From Microbulbifer sp. GL-2 (lineage in GTDB: Bacteria > Pseudomonadota > Gammaproteobacteria > Pseudomonadales > Cellvibrionaceae): DNA of 64,000 bases. The notes below the pieces were generated by a model. That model was not told the DNA's origin. It did not search any database and saw nothing but the letters and a program-made list of their open reading frames with translations. The position numbers were made by a program, and so were the translations under genes. This document shows, piece after piece, positions 1 through 7,950 of the stretch; the stretch's first letter is position 1, and every line of letters starts with the position of its first letter. The stretch spans positions 892,001 to 956,000 of the forward strand of contig NZ_AP019807.1 in assembly GCF_007183175.1 (NCBI RefSeq), read 5' to 3'.

Positions 1-435
1 GTATGCTATGAAGAGGCCTTTGCCCCGGATATGCATATGTTAAGTGAGCATACCGGCCTGACTCCCAAGCAAGTTGCCCGGCTACATACAGACACTGCCT
101 ATTTAGTGCATATGCTGGGCTTTTCGCCGGGCTTCTTGTATCTCGGCGGACTGGATCCCAGGCTGCACTGCCCTCGCAAGGAAAAACCTAGACTGCGAGT
201 TCCCGCAGGAGCTGTTGGTATCGGTGGCAACCAAACAGGAATTTACCCACAAGCTACAGCGGGGGGCTGGCAGATTATCGGACAGACCCCTTTAAGATTA
301 TTCCAGCCCAGCAGCGACTCCCCCTTTATTGCGGAGCCCTTGGACATCGTAAAATTCTATTCTATCGGTAAGTCTGAATTCGAGACCATTGCACAGCAAG
401 CACAATATGAGAGTGCCAAGGAAAGGCCCATATGA
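1..435 (+). CDS. pxpB: 5-oxoprolinase subunit PxpB (KipI family), C-terminal part
   Basis: Partial gene: the frame is open at the left edge and only about 144 C-terminal residues are visible. PxpB works with PxpA and PxpC to hydrolyse 5-oxoproline (pyroglutamate) to glutamate using ATP in the cytoplasm. The sequence carries the KipI/Allophanate_hydrolase-subunit-1 signature: HMLGFSPGFLYLGGLDPRL, then RVPAGAVGIGG with a nearby GIYPQATAGGWQIIGQTP. The conserved histidine and the glycine-rich cyclophilin-like core are intact. Its stop overlaps the start of the next gene by 4 bases (ATGA), as usual for translationally coupled pxpB-pxpC. pxpA is not in view and could lie to the left. Confidence 0.93.
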   Translation, partial: VCYEEAFAPDMHMLSEHTGLTPKQVARLHTDTAYLVHMLGFSPGFLYLGGLDPRLHCPRKEKPRLRVPAGAVGIGGNQTGIYPQATAGGWQIIGQTPLRLFQPSSDSPFIAEPLDIVKFYSIGKSEFETIAQQAQYESAKERPI

Positions 436-1409
436 GTATCCACTTTATCCGAGCAGGCCTTCAAACCAGCATTCAAGATATGGGGCGCCCGGGTTTGATG
501 CATTACGGTATTCCCCAAGGAGGTGCAGCTGACCCTCTATCTATGAAGATGGCTAACCTTCTACTGGGTAATCCATTCAATAATCCCGTGCTGGAAATTA
601 CCCTGATTGGCCCCAGGATTGAATTCGATGATGATATTTCAATAGCTATCACCGGGGCACGATTCAAGGTTTTTTTAAACAGTAATGCTGTCGATAATTT
701 TAAAGTTATCCAGGTGAAACGTGGTGACACATTGGAATTCTCCAAACTAATTAATGGTGCTCGAGCCTATATCGGCTTCTCGGCAAAGTTATCTATCCCA
801 ATAATTTTTGATAGCGCTGCAACTCATCTTATCAGTGGGTTTGGTGGGCACCGGAGGGGCGCTATCGCTAACAATGATAGAATTTATTTTAAGGATATTC
901 GGATAGCAGAACCTGCTTATCTCAACCGAGAATTTCAGCTGAATTACCAAGCACGCCCACTGTTCAGAGTCGTTGATGGAGCAGAAAAGAAGAGGTTTAG
1001 TCAAAGCACTGTGGAAAACTTCTACAAATCCACTTTCCAAGTTTCCGCTCAAAGCAATCGTATGGGCATCCGTCTTCTCCCATCGGTAACCCTGAAGTCA
1101 GGCACTCTCGGTGAGACCTTAGAAGAAATGATTTCCTCAGGTCTCCAGCCTGGCAGCATTCAGGTTCCCAACAGTGGCGAACCTATAATTTCATTTATAG
1201 AGGGGCAAACTATTGGTGGCTACCCTCGTATAGCACATATAATTCGCGCAGACATCCACAGGCTAGGCCAGCTTAAAGCACAGGACAAAATTAACTTTCA
1301 GTTGGTCAGCCAGAAAGATGCGAAACAAATCCTAAGACAAAAGCAGCATTTCCTGACAAAAATACAAGAGAAACTGCGGATGGAGGGCGAGTCACCCCTA
1401 ACCATTTAA
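432..1409 (+). CDS. pxpC: 5-oxoprolinase subunit PxpC (biotin-dependent carboxyltransferase family)
   Basis: A 325-residue KipA/PxpC family protein (allophanate hydrolase subunit 2 domain), partner of PxpB in ATP-dependent 5-oxoproline cleavage. Recognisable blocks are the N-terminal LQTSIQDMGRPGLMHYGIPQGGAAD, the central NRMGIRLLP, the region with SGLQPGSIQVPNSGEPI, and the C-terminal GGYPRIAHIIRADIHRLGQL. These run in the family order over nearly the whole length, so the gene looks complete. It is slightly AT-rich compared with the ribosomal block downstream. No clear intrinsic terminator follows the stop. An older name for this family is urea amidolyase-like or KipA; with pxpB in tandem the 5-oxoprolinase assignment is preferred. 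Confidence 0.92.
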   Translation: MSIHFIRAGLQTSIQDMGRPGLMHYGIPQGGAADPLSMKMANLLLGNPFNNPVLEITLIGPRIEFDDDISIAITGARFKVFLNSNAVDNFKVIQVKRGDTLEFSKLINGARAYIGFSAKLSIPIIFDSAATHLISGFGGHRRGAIANNDRIYFKDIRIAEPAYLNREFQLNYQARPLFRVVDGAEKKRFSQSTVENFYKSTFQVSAQSNRMGIRLLPSVTLKSGTLGETLEEMISSGLQPGSIQVPNSGEPIISFIEGQTIGGYPRIAHIIRADIHRLGQLKAQDKINFQLVSQKDAKQILRQKQHFLTKIQEKLRMEGESPLTI

Positions 1410-1780
1410 GACCAGTATATTTCTGTTACTAAAGCTGCCAGCCATAAACCCCCAAGAAAAACCTTAAAATAACAACCCACCAAACATACTCTTCACTCCC
1501 CGGTTATCACAAATTTTATAAAAAAATGTAAAAGTTAATAAAATATATTCAACAAACTAACGGGGACTGCATGGTCCATAATGACCAATCGGTTTTCAGT
1601 CAACTCTAGCTAGACCGAAAGATCATTATTAACTAACCTCTGTGGGTTTTACCAAAATAGCGATTTGGACGAGTGTCCTACTTGGCTTGTAGTTAATGGG
1701 ACTGCAACGCACCGTCTCCCAAAACCTACAAGCCGGCCTGGTCCAGAGAGAAAACATTAACTACCTGAAGGGGATTAATA
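1410..1780. other. 371-bp intergenic region with a hairpin
   Basis: No ORF is supported between pxpC and the secreted hydrolase. The left half is A/T-rich. The right half contains a long interrupted inverted repeat, listed separately, and the ribosome-binding site (GAAGGGG, 7 bases before the ATG) of the next gene. The region probably holds that gene's promoter, but no convincing -35/-10 pair stood out. Confidence 0.5.
1684..1734 (+). promoter_or_regulatory. Stem-loop in the leader of the pectin-acetylesterase-like gene
   Basis: GGCTTGTAG (1684-1692) pairs perfectly with CTACAAGCC (1726-1734). Inside it GGGA (1698-1701) can pair with TCCC (1717-1720), extending the stem. No T-run follows, so it is unlikely to be an intrinsic terminator. 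It lies about 45 bases upstream of the start codon and would be in the mRNA leader if transcription starts upstream. Function unknown; an operator or mRNA-stability element are both possible. Confidence 0.4.
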
Positions 1781-3235
1781 ATGATAAAAATTCTCCGTGG
1801 TTTTATAACGGTTATTATTGCCAGCTCACTTCTTATCACCTCCTACGCCCAAGCCGAGCCGGGAGATTATAACTTTTGGACAACCTTAAAACACTTATTT
1901 GACCCACCCAATGCGAATGCTCCCGTAACTACCGAACAGACTCGAGGGATGTATCCACTGACAATGGATGACCCCAATTTCAATGATGATTTCGATCCGG
2001 GTGATTTCAATACCTGGCAAAAAGTTGATGTTCCAGCCAGTAGTGGCGCCATGTGTGGTAACGGGTCTCCTTATAAATTTTTTGTCTATCGGGTAGCCGA
2101 TACCAGTAATACCGTTTTTTATTTCGAGGGCGGTGGTGCCTGCTGGGACTATGAGAGCTGTTCCGGACAGGCAGGTATTCGTGGTGCCCGCAATCCCAAC
2201 GGTATTCCCGACGATTATCTCAGTAACATAAACCTGCTGGATTTCGGCAATCTGGACAACCTCACTACAGCCGGTGTATCGCCACTGATTTATACTCACC
2301 ACCCATATAATCAGTTCAAAACCGGAGAATGGAATCTGGTTTATGTGCCCTACTGCACCGGTGATATTTATGTCGGAGATAAAACGGAAATTTATGAGGA
2401 CAGCAGCGGTCAGAATCCAGACTTGATCTGGCATCACAATGGCTTACGCAACGTACAAGCTGTTACTTCGTGGGTAAAAAATAATTTACAGAAACCCAAA
2501 CAAATGCTCACAGCTGGATGTAGTGCTGGAAGCGTTGGTGCTCTGTTAAATTACACAAAACTCCGTGAAGATATGGATGTCGATTATGGATATTTGATAG
2601 ACGACTCCGGTCCACTTTACCAAGCCCCCCTGGACAGCGAAAATACCAGCGACTATCCATCTCTGCCATTACACAATGAAGTCCTGCACTCTTGGACTAC
2701 GTATACAACCGATGGCGACCCCAATGAAGAGAACCCTATAAATGCGATAAAGGCCTTCACACCAGGATTTGACAGTAATTCGCTGGCTTCAATTTACAGT
2801 GCTCTATCCAATAAATTCCCATCCGATCGCCTGGGCATCACCCATTTTCTCGCGGATGGCAATTTCTCCTCCTATTCCTATGAGCGCTTCTACGAGGATA
2901 TATACAACGACCCCGATGCCAATTCCCGCTTAAATAAATTGCGTCAACGCTGGCAGAAAGACACTCATGAAAACCTGATTCCATTACTGGATCAGACCAG
3001 TAACTGGGGCTATTACTTCCCCATGTTTCGCAACCTGAATGAGAGCCACTGTACAACTATCATTGACCTCAACTATGGAGAGATCGCTGAGCATGGATTG
3101 GAATTAAAGGATTTCCTTAACAATATCGTAAACCACAATGGCGGCGGTATGGTTCGCGCCTATGAGACGGACAAAGTCTCCGACTTTGAAAACAACAGTA
3201 ACTGGTTTTACGACTTGATAGGCCTGTTCATGTAA
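1781..3235 (+). CDS. Secreted pectin acetylesterase-family serine hydrolase
   Basis: 484 residues with a Sec signal peptide (positively charged MIKILRG, hydrophobic core, likely cleavage after SYAQA near residue 26), so exported. The body matches the pectinacetylesterase/Notum alpha-beta hydrolase family: an oxyanion-hole strand with FYFEGGGACWDYESC, the nucleophile elbow T-A-G-C-S248-A-G, an Asp in DYGYLIDDSGP and a late His in NESHC. The substrate is probably acetyl groups on plant or algal polysaccharide, by family inference only; some bacterial members are of unknown specificity. The start is fixed by a good Shine-Dalgarno (GAAGGGG). It is monocistronic: a long leader upstream and a perfect terminator hairpin downstream. 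Confidence 0.82.
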   Translation: MIKILRGFITVIIASSLLITSYAQAEPGDYNFWTTLKHLFDPPNANAPVTTEQTRGMYPLTMDDPNFNDDFDPGDFNTWQKVDVPASSGAMCGNGSPYKFFVYRVADTSNTVFYFEGGGACWDYESCSGQAGIRGARNPNGIPDDYLSNINLLDFGNLDNLTTAGVSPLIYTHHPYNQFKTGEWNLVYVPYCTGDIYVGDKTEIYEDSSGQNPDLIWHHNGLRNVQAVTSWVKNNLQKPKQMLTAGCSAGSVGALLNYTKLREDMDVDYGYLIDDSGPLYQAPLDSENTSDYPSLPLHNEVLHSWTTYTTDGDPNEENPINAIKAFTPGFDSNSLASIYSALSNKFPSDRLGITHFLADGNFSSYSYERFYEDIYNDPDANSRLNKLRQRWQKDTHENLIPLLDQTSNWGYYFPMFRNLNESHCTTIIDLNYGEIAEHGLELKDFLNNIVNHNGGGMVRAYETDKVSDFENNSNWFYDLIGLFM

Positions 3236-3253
3236 GCACGGCTAAGTGGGAGT

Positions 3254-3291
3254 CAGTGCTGTTACTTGACCTGTAACAGCACTGCTATTTA
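3254..3291 (+). terminator. Intrinsic terminator of the pectin-acetylesterase-like gene
   Basis: Perfect 12-bp stem CAGTGCTGTTAC / GTAACAGCACTG with a 7-base loop, followed on the plus strand by CTATTTATT. It sits between convergent genes, 19 bases after the stop, and may also slow minus-strand transcription, although the minus-strand side lacks a U-run. Confidence 0.85.
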
Positions 3292-3292
3292 T

Positions 3293-3928
3293 TCAGGTAC
3301 CGTAAACTGTTTCACGCGCCTCTTGCAGGCGCTTGCGCAGGTACTCGTGTTTGCTCATACCATCAGGGAAAGAGCTCATCTGCTGCACCTCTTCCACAAT
3401 GGACCTTTCAAGATCCTTATAGGTAGAGAAACCAGGCACTTCAGTATGTGGATCATAGCGACTGATAACTGATTGGGCCTGGTCGCGATAAATATTAAAA
3501 AGCGCTTCAGCACGCTGCTTGAAATCCGCCTCATTGATGCTGTTTTTTTCCAGCCATGCCAGCTTTAACGATAGCGCTTCATAACCGGTCACCCGATTTT
3601 CATTCTCCACCTGCTCAATAGCATCCCAGGCCTGCTCACTGGAAAGGTTACCAAGATCTGCAAAGTAATCTTTCAGCGCCTGCTTAGCTTGTTCCTGGTC
3701 CAGGTACGCCTTTACACGAGGATGGCTTAGCAATTCCTCCATTTCGGCATTTTCCAAATGTGACCAGGGTATACGCTCCGCAATATCCTGTGCCAACTCA
3801 CTATTTTCCGTGATAGGCGTTATGAACTGACGCACCTTCGCCGCGCTGGCCTGTACATCAATATCGTAGTGATCAATGCCAACAACGGCTAAAGTTACTG
3901 CGCCGGCAAGCAATATCAGTTTTTTCAT
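3293..3928 (-). CDS. Exported or membrane-anchored protein of unknown function
   Basis: 211 residues, not recognised. An N-terminal Met-Lys-Lys and a hydrophobic stretch (about residues 4-18, LILLAGAVTLAVVGI) look like an uncleaved signal anchor or signal peptide; there is no lipobox Cys. The remainder is highly charged and predicted alpha-helical, rich in Glu, Gln and Lys, with many leucine/alanine heptad-like stretches (for example around residues 60-90 and 115-150). It could form a helical bundle or coiled coil in the periplasm. A vague resemblance to helical lipase-chaperone-type proteins was considered but no signature was found. It is transcribed towards the convergent hydrolase gene, 163 bp after yeaC. 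No other frame in this stretch gives a better ORF, and codon use is like the ribosomal neighbours. Confidence 0.6.
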   Translation of the reverse strand: MKKLILLAGAVTLAVVGIDHYDIDVQASAAKVRQFITPITENSELAQDIAERIPWSHLENAEMEELLSHPRVKAYLDQEQAKQALKDYFADLGNLSSEQAWDAIEQVENENRVTGYEALSLKLAWLEKNSINEADFKQRAEALFNIYRDQAQSVISRYDPHTEVPGFSTYKDLERSIVEEVQQMSSFPDGMSKHEYLRKRLQEARETVYGT

Positions 3929-4091
3929 AATCAGTTACCGAGCAAATAGGAATTTTATATTTATGTATCGGTAACTATATAAGCAGAGAAAGTGAAGGGG
4001 ATGAATGGAAAGAACGTCCCAGGTGTAGATTTTTACGCCAATATCTGTAAACCAGCTGGAAATGAGGTCACTGAAATTATAGTAAGCCGTG

Positions 4092-4346
4092 CTAAACCCA
4101 GCTCAACGGCTGTTCATCTTCTTTTTTACCCACACACGGCTCTTTAGTGGTCTTTGGTGCAACGTAACCTACCTGCTGCTCCTTCGGTAGATTACTGGCT
4201 TCCCAGTTGGCTACAGCTTCTGCGCAAAGCCTGCGCTGCTCGCCGGTAACAGCGACACCATTAGGCCACTTACCCAGCTCGATTGCTCGCCTTAGGCTGC
4301 CGATAATCTGAGGGTTCAGATTTTTCAATAACTGTTCAAAAGACAT
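4092..4346 (-). CDS. yeaC: YeaC-like DUF1315 family protein
   Basis: 84 residues from the internal ATG (MSFEQLLKNL). This start is preferred to an in-frame GTG 21 bases upstream because AGAGGA lies 6 bases before it. The fold signature of DUF1315/YeaC is visible in the first half: LNPQIIGSLRRAIELGKWPNGVAVTGEQRRLCAEAV closely follows the E. coli pattern VELGKWPDGVALTEEQ. The second half diverges and ends in a charged tail. Function is unknown in the family. The gene starts just downstream of the rplQ terminator, in the same direction, so it is either read by terminator leakage or from its own promoter within about 70 bases. Confidence 0.8.
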   Translation of the reverse strand: MSFEQLLKNLNPQIIGSLRRAIELGKWPNGVAVTGEQRRLCAEAVANWEASNLPKEQQVGYVAPKTTKEPCVGKKEDEQPLSWV

Positions 4347-4363
4347 ACAAAATCCTCTAAAAA

Positions 4364-4394
4364 GCACAAAAAAGGCCGGTCAATGACCGGCCTT
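4364..4394 (-). terminator. Intrinsic terminator after rplQ (end of the ribosomal superoperon)
   Basis: Read on the minus strand: AAGGCCGGTC, a three-base loop, GACCGGCCTT, then TTTTGTGCTTTTT. The stem is 10 bp, GC-rich in the middle, with a following U-run. It lies 25 bases after the rplQ stop and ahead of yeaC, a textbook location. Confidence 0.9.
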
Positions 4395-4418
4395 CCGTAG
4401 CACTGCGGCTAGCAGAGC

Positions 4419-4805
4419 TTATGCTTCTGCAGCATCGTCTTCAACTTGAGGACGATCAACAAGCTCCACATAAGCCATCGGAGCTTTGTCACCAGCACGG
4501 AAACCACACTTCAGGATACGGATGTAACCACCAGGGCGGGCTTCGTAACGGGGACCCAGCTCGTCGAATAACTTGCGCACAGCATCCTTATCACGGATAC
4601 GGGCGAATGCCAGACGACGGTTGGCAACACTATCCTTCTTGGCCAGGGTAATCAGCGGCTCCGCAACGCGGCGCAGCTCCTTGGCTTTAGGAAGTGTGGT
4701 TTTAATCAGTTCGTGCTCTACCAGAGAGGCGCTCATGTTCTTGAACATGGCCTTGCGGTGAGCGCTCGTACGGCTGAATTTTCGGCCACTATAGCGATGA
4801 CGCAT
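4419..4805 (-). CDS. rplQ: 50S ribosomal protein L17
   Basis: 128 residues. It starts MRHRYSGRKFSRTSAHRKAM, the invariant L17 N terminus, and ends with the conserved GYIRILKCGFRAGDKAPMAYVELVDR. L17 binds domain III of 23S rRNA near the peptide-exit side. It is the last gene of the alpha operon, 122 bp after rpoA, with three inverted repeats in that gap (4820-4848, 4853-4884, 4898-4919) that may tune L17 relative to RpoA. Confidence 0.98.
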   Translation of the reverse strand: MRHRYSGRKFSRTSAHRKAMFKNMSASLVEHELIKTTLPKAKELRRVAEPLITLAKKDSVANRRLAFARIRDKDAVRKLFDELGPRYEARPGGYIRILKCGFRAGDKAPMAYVELVDRPQVEDDAAEA

Positions 4806-4819
4806 GACTCAATTCCTTA

Positions 4820-4919
4820 CGACCTCGGTTGCTGTCACAGCAGGTCGTTCTGGAGCGGTGTCGCGCTAAGCTGTGGCACCGCTCGGGTTCTTTCTACTAG
4901 TCGCGGCAAACCGCGACTA
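4820..4919 (-). other. Three stem-loops between rpoA and rplQ
   Basis: Going 5' to 3' on the minus strand: TAGTCGCGG/CCGCGACTA (4898-4919, 9 bp, 4-base loop), GAGCGGTG/CACCGCTC (4853-4884, 8 bp) and ACGACCT/AGGTCGT (4820-4848, 7 bp). None has a U-run, so they look like mRNA processing or stability structures rather than terminators. Confidence 0.55.
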
Positions 4920-4927
4920 CCAAATGC

Positions 4928-5932
4928 TTACAGGGGGCTCAGTTTGCTGTCGCCTTTGAGACTAGCTGGCGGCCAGTTTTCCAGGCGCATACCCAGGGAC
5001 AAACCGCGAGAAGCCAATACATCCTTGATCTCAGTCAGGGACTTCTTGCCTAGGTTCGGTGTCTTCAGCAGCTCTACTTCAGTGCGCTGAATCAGGTCAC
5101 CGATATAGTAGATATTCTCTGCTTTCAGACAGTTAGCCGAACGAACGGTCAACTCAAGGTCATCAACCGGGCGCAGCAGTACCGGATCAACTTCCGGCTC
5201 CTCTGCCTTAGGCTGTGCATCCTTCTCGCCTTCCAGGTCCACAAACACTGCAAGCTGCTGCTGCAGAATAGTGGCTGCACGGCGAATAGCCTCTTCCGGA
5301 TCCAGGGTACCATTGGTTTCCAGGTCCAGAACCAGCTTATCCAGGTCAGTGCGCTGCTCAACGCGCGCGCTCTCAACACTGTAGGACACACGGCGAACTG
5401 GGCTGTAGGAAGCGTCCAGCTGCAGACGGCCTATAGCGCGGCTTTCCTCTTCCTCGTCACGACGAGCGTCAGCCGGCTGATAGCCACGGCCGCGAGCTAC
5501 GGTGAGACGCAGGTTGAGTTCAACATCACCAGTGATATTGGCGATCACGTGCTCAGGATTAATAATCTCGATATCGTGATCTACCTGAATATCTCCGGCA
5601 GTCACCGCACCCGAGCCCTTCTTGCTCAGGCTCAATACCGCCTGATCCTTGCCGTGCATGACAACCGCGATATCCTTCAGGTTGAGCAGGATTTCAATAA
5701 CATCTTCCTGCACACCTTCGATCGCGCTGTACTCGTGCTCGACACCGTCGATTTCGACTTCGGTGACGGCGCAGCCCGGCATGGAGGACAGCAGGATGCG
5801 ACGCAGCGCATTGCCAAGAGTGTGGCCAAAGCCACGCTCCAGGGGCTCCAGAACCACTTTGGCGTGATTCGGATTGTACTCGGTGACGTCAATACGACGC
5901 GGTGTCAAAAACTCGTTGACAGCAGTCTGCAT
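4928..5932 (-). CDS. rpoA: DNA-directed RNA polymerase subunit alpha
   Basis: 334 residues from MQTAVNEFL. An in-frame ATG two codons upstream exists, but its AGG would be only one base away, whereas the chosen ATG has a seven-base gap. The N-terminal domain (about 1-235) holds the dimerisation and assembly blocks LEPLERGFGHTLGNALRRILLSSMPGCAV and VARGRGYQPAD. A short acidic linker follows, then the C-terminal domain with LRPVDDLELTVRSANCLKAENI and LLKTPNLGKKSLTEIKDVL, which contacts UP elements and activators. It is very like Pseudomonas RpoA, supporting a gammaproteobacterial host. It lies 44 bp after rpsD. Confidence 0.98.
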   Translation of the reverse strand: MQTAVNEFLTPRRIDVTEYNPNHAKVVLEPLERGFGHTLGNALRRILLSSMPGCAVTEVEIDGVEHEYSAIEGVQEDVIEILLNLKDIAVVMHGKDQAVLSLSKKGSGAVTAGDIQVDHDIEIINPEHVIANITGDVELNLRLTVARGRGYQPADARRDEEEESRAIGRLQLDASYSPVRRVSYSVESARVEQRTDLDKLVLDLETNGTLDPEEAIRRAATILQQQLAVFVDLEGEKDAQPKAEEPEVDPVLLRPVDDLELTVRSANCLKAENIYYIGDLIQRTEVELLKTPNLGKKSLTEIKDVLASRGLSLGMRLENWPPASLKGDSKLSPL

Positions 5933-5976
5933 AGCCATACCTGTTTACAGTTGCATTCCTTAAAGTGGATTAATTG

Positions 5977-6597
5977 TTACTTGGAGTACAGTTCCACGAT
6001 AAGGTTTTCGTTGATCTCTGCCGGCAGATCGACACGATCCGGAATGCGCTTGAAAGTGCCTTCCAGTTTGCTCGCGTTTATGTCTACCCACTCGACATCG
6101 CCACGCTGGGCAGCGAGGGTAACGGAATTCTGGATACGCAGCTGCTTCTTGGCTTTTTCACGCACAGCAACCACATCGCCTTCTTTAACCTGGAAAGAAG
6201 GAATGTTAACGGTTGTGCCGTTCACCAGAATCGCTTTGTGGGCGACCAGCTGGCGCGCCTCAGAACGAGTTGAGCCGAAGCCCATGCGGTAAACCACATT
6301 ATCCAGGCGTTTTTCCAGAAGTTGCAGCAGGTTTTCACCAGTTGCGCCCTTCAGACGCGCCGCTTCCTTATAGTAGTTACGGAACTGCTTTTCCAGTACG
6401 CCGTAGATACGACGAACTTTTTGCTTTTCGCGCAGCTGGATACCGTAGTCGGACAGACGACCGCGACCAGCGCCATGCTGACCGGGTTTGGATTCTGCGC
6501 GACACTTAGAGTCGTGTGGACGAACACCACTCTTCAGCTGCAGGTCAGTCCCTTCACGACGGGACAGTTTACATTTTGGTCCAATATAACGTGCCAT
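5977..6597 (-). CDS. rpsD: 30S ribosomal protein S4
   Basis: 206 residues. The N terminus MARYIGPKCKLSRREGTDL and the S4 RNA-binding fold (about residues 96-160, KRLDNVVYRMGFGSTRSEARQLVAHKAILVNG) are intact. S4 is a primary 16S rRNA binder that nucleates 5'-domain assembly and, in E. coli, represses the alpha operon by binding a leader pseudoknot ahead of rpsM. It is the non-zinc form, with only Cys9 and Cys32 in the N-terminal region. 15 bp after rpsK. Confidence 0.98.
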   Translation of the reverse strand: MARYIGPKCKLSRREGTDLQLKSGVRPHDSKCRAESKPGQHGAGRGRLSDYGIQLREKQKVRRIYGVLEKQFRNYYKEAARLKGATGENLLQLLEKRLDNVVYRMGFGSTRSEARQLVAHKAILVNGTTVNIPSFQVKEGDVVAVREKAKKQLRIQNSVTLAAQRGDVEWVDINASKLEGTFKRIPDRVDLPAEINENLIVELYSK

Positions 6598-6612
6598 ATT
6601 ATCAGCCCCCTC

Positions 6613-7002
6613 TTACACGCGACGTTTCTTGGGCGGACGACAACCATTATGTGGGATCGGCGTCACGTCGGTGATGTTGGTGATCTTGTAGCCGCAGTTG
6701 TTCAGTGCGCGAACAGCAGATTCGCGACCGGGGCCAGGGCCCTTTACTTCTACGTCGAGGTTTTTCAGGCCGTAATCCTGAGCGGCAGTACCTGCGCGCT
6801 CAGCGGCAACCTGGGCTGCAAACGGGGTGCTCTTACGTGAGCCACGGAAACCAGATCCACCTGCGGTGGCCCAGCTGAGGGTATTACCCTGGCGATCAGT
6901 GATCGTCACGATCGTATTGTTGAACGATGCGTGGATGTGGGCAATACCGTCGACAACGGTCTTTTTGACCTTTTTGCGAACAGTAGTTTTTGGCTTAGCC
7001 AT
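6613..7002 (-). CDS. rpsK: 30S ribosomal protein S11
   Basis: 129 residues of the S11/uS11 family, located on the 30S platform next to the E-site mRNA. Diagnostic parts are GIAHIHASFNNTIVTITDRQGN, the SGFRGSRKSTPFAAQ motif and the basic C terminus ITDVTPIPHNGCRPPKKRRV. It lies 87 bp downstream of rpsM and 15 bp upstream of rpsD. Confidence 0.98.
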   Translation of the reverse strand: MAKPKTTVRKKVKKTVVDGIAHIHASFNNTIVTITDRQGNTLSWATAGGSGFRGSRKSTPFAAQVAAERAGTAAQDYGLKNLDVEVKGPGPGRESAVRALNNCGYKITNITDVTPIPHNGCRPPKKRRV

Positions 7003-7089
7003 ACCAGTATCCTAAATCCTGTATCAAATCCCCTCGGTTTCTCACCGGGAAGGGGTTTCTTAAACCGCGATATCGCGCCTTAATCAGGC

Positions 7090-7446
7090 TTACTTGCGAA
7101 TCGGCTTGCGCGGACCCTTACGGGTACGGGCATTGGTCTTGGTGCGCTGACCACGCAGCGGCAAGCTGCGACGGTGACGCAGACCGCGATAGCAACCCAG
7201 GTCCATCAAACGCTTGATGTTCATGGATACTTCACGGCGCAGATCGCCTTCAACAGTGAGTTTTGCAACTTCACCACGGATGGTTTCGATCTGCTCTTCA
7301 GACAAGTCGCGGATTTTGGTGGATTCAGCGATACCAACCGCTGCCAAAATAGATTTTGACTTAGTGAGACCTACCCCATAAATGTGGGTCAGGGAGATCA
7401 CGGCGTGCTTGTGGTCTGGTACATTGACACCAGCAATACGTGCCAT
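7090..7446 (-). CDS. rpsM: 30S ribosomal protein S13
   Basis: 118 residues starting MARIAGVNVPDHKHAVISL. The frame also opens five codons earlier, but GGAG lies 9 bases before the chosen ATG and MARIAGV is the family's N terminus. S13 sits in the 30S head and bridges to L5 of the 50S; its extended basic C-terminal tail (TKTNARTRKGPRKPIRK) reaches the P-site tRNA. It heads the alpha operon and is preceded by an unusually long structured spacer. Confidence 0.98.
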   Translation of the reverse strand: MARIAGVNVPDHKHAVISLTHIYGVGLTKSKSILAAVGIAESTKIRDLSEEQIETIRGEVAKLTVEGDLRREVSMNIKRLMDLGCYRGLRHRRSLPLRGQRTKTNARTRKGPRKPIRK

Positions 7447-7792
7447 AGAGGCGTACTCCACGTATTGGAGCCACTGCTATATATAAGTATGTGACTCTAC
7501 TTTGATTTCGGCGCTGACAGCGACTAAAAAACCGACGGCGCCACCAAAAAGGCGCGCAAGAATAGCTTTTCAGACACTAATTTGCAATAGCCCACAACCG
7601 TTTCGGCCTCCCGAAACGGCTGCGGACGACAGTCAACGCCCCCAATTGGAAGCGGGCCTATCGGCCTGCTTCCCACCCCAGAGATATTCTCTAAGGTGTT
7701 GCCAAACGGTACGGGGCTGTACCACTTGGCGAATTCTTCCAGCTTTTACAGGGGCGCCCAGTGGACGCACCCTGCAAGGGGCTGGCCCCTTA
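7447..7792 (-). promoter_or_regulatory. 346-nt structured spacer between rpmJ and rpsM (possible alpha-operon leader)
   Basis: No ORF is supported on the minus strand. Four clear hairpins lie in series: 7776-7791 (AAGGGG/CCCCTT, just after the rpmJ stop), 7701-7730 (GCCAA/TTGGC enclosing GGTAC/GTACC), 7648-7673 (GGAAGC-GGCC/GGCC-GCTTCC with a 1x1 mismatch) and 7598-7619 (CCGTTTCGG/CCGAAACGG). A weaker GGCGC/GCGCC pairing (about 7510-7541) lies next to a T6 run on the minus strand. In enteric bacteria the equivalent gap is much shorter and carries the S4-binding alpha-RBS pseudoknot. That role is inferred here, not shown. Confidence 0.55.
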
Positions 7793-7909
7793 TTAGCCTT
7801 GACGCTGCTTGTGACGTGGCTCAGCGCTGCAGATTACCCGCAGAACGCCTTTGCGACGTACGATTTTGCAGTTACGGCAGATCTTTTTAACAGAAGCGCG
7901 TACTTTCAT
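7793..7909 (-). CDS. rpmJ: 50S ribosomal protein L36
   Basis: A 38-residue protein. It begins MKVRASVKKICRNCKIVRRK and ends EPRHKQRQG. The zinc ribbon ligands Cys-X2-Cys, a later Cys and a His are all present, so this is the zinc-containing form. GAGGTAAGGTC precedes the ATG. It lies 41 bp after secY, its standard place in the spc operon. Confidence 0.96.
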   Translation of the reverse strand: MKVRASVKKICRNCKIVRRKGVLRVICSAEPRHKQRQG

Positions 7910-7950
7910 GACCTTACCTCAATTCAATCAAACTGCGAGCAGGTGACGCA

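Noticed and set aside
1895..2437. 180-codon minus-strand ORF inside the pectin-acetylesterase-like gene
   Set aside because: The plus-strand gene has a signal peptide, catalytic motifs and terminator; the antisense translation has none.
5549..6292. 247-codon plus-strand ORF opposite rpoA and rpsD
   Set aside because: It is the antisense shadow of two highly conserved genes, has no ribosome-binding site and no recognisable domain.
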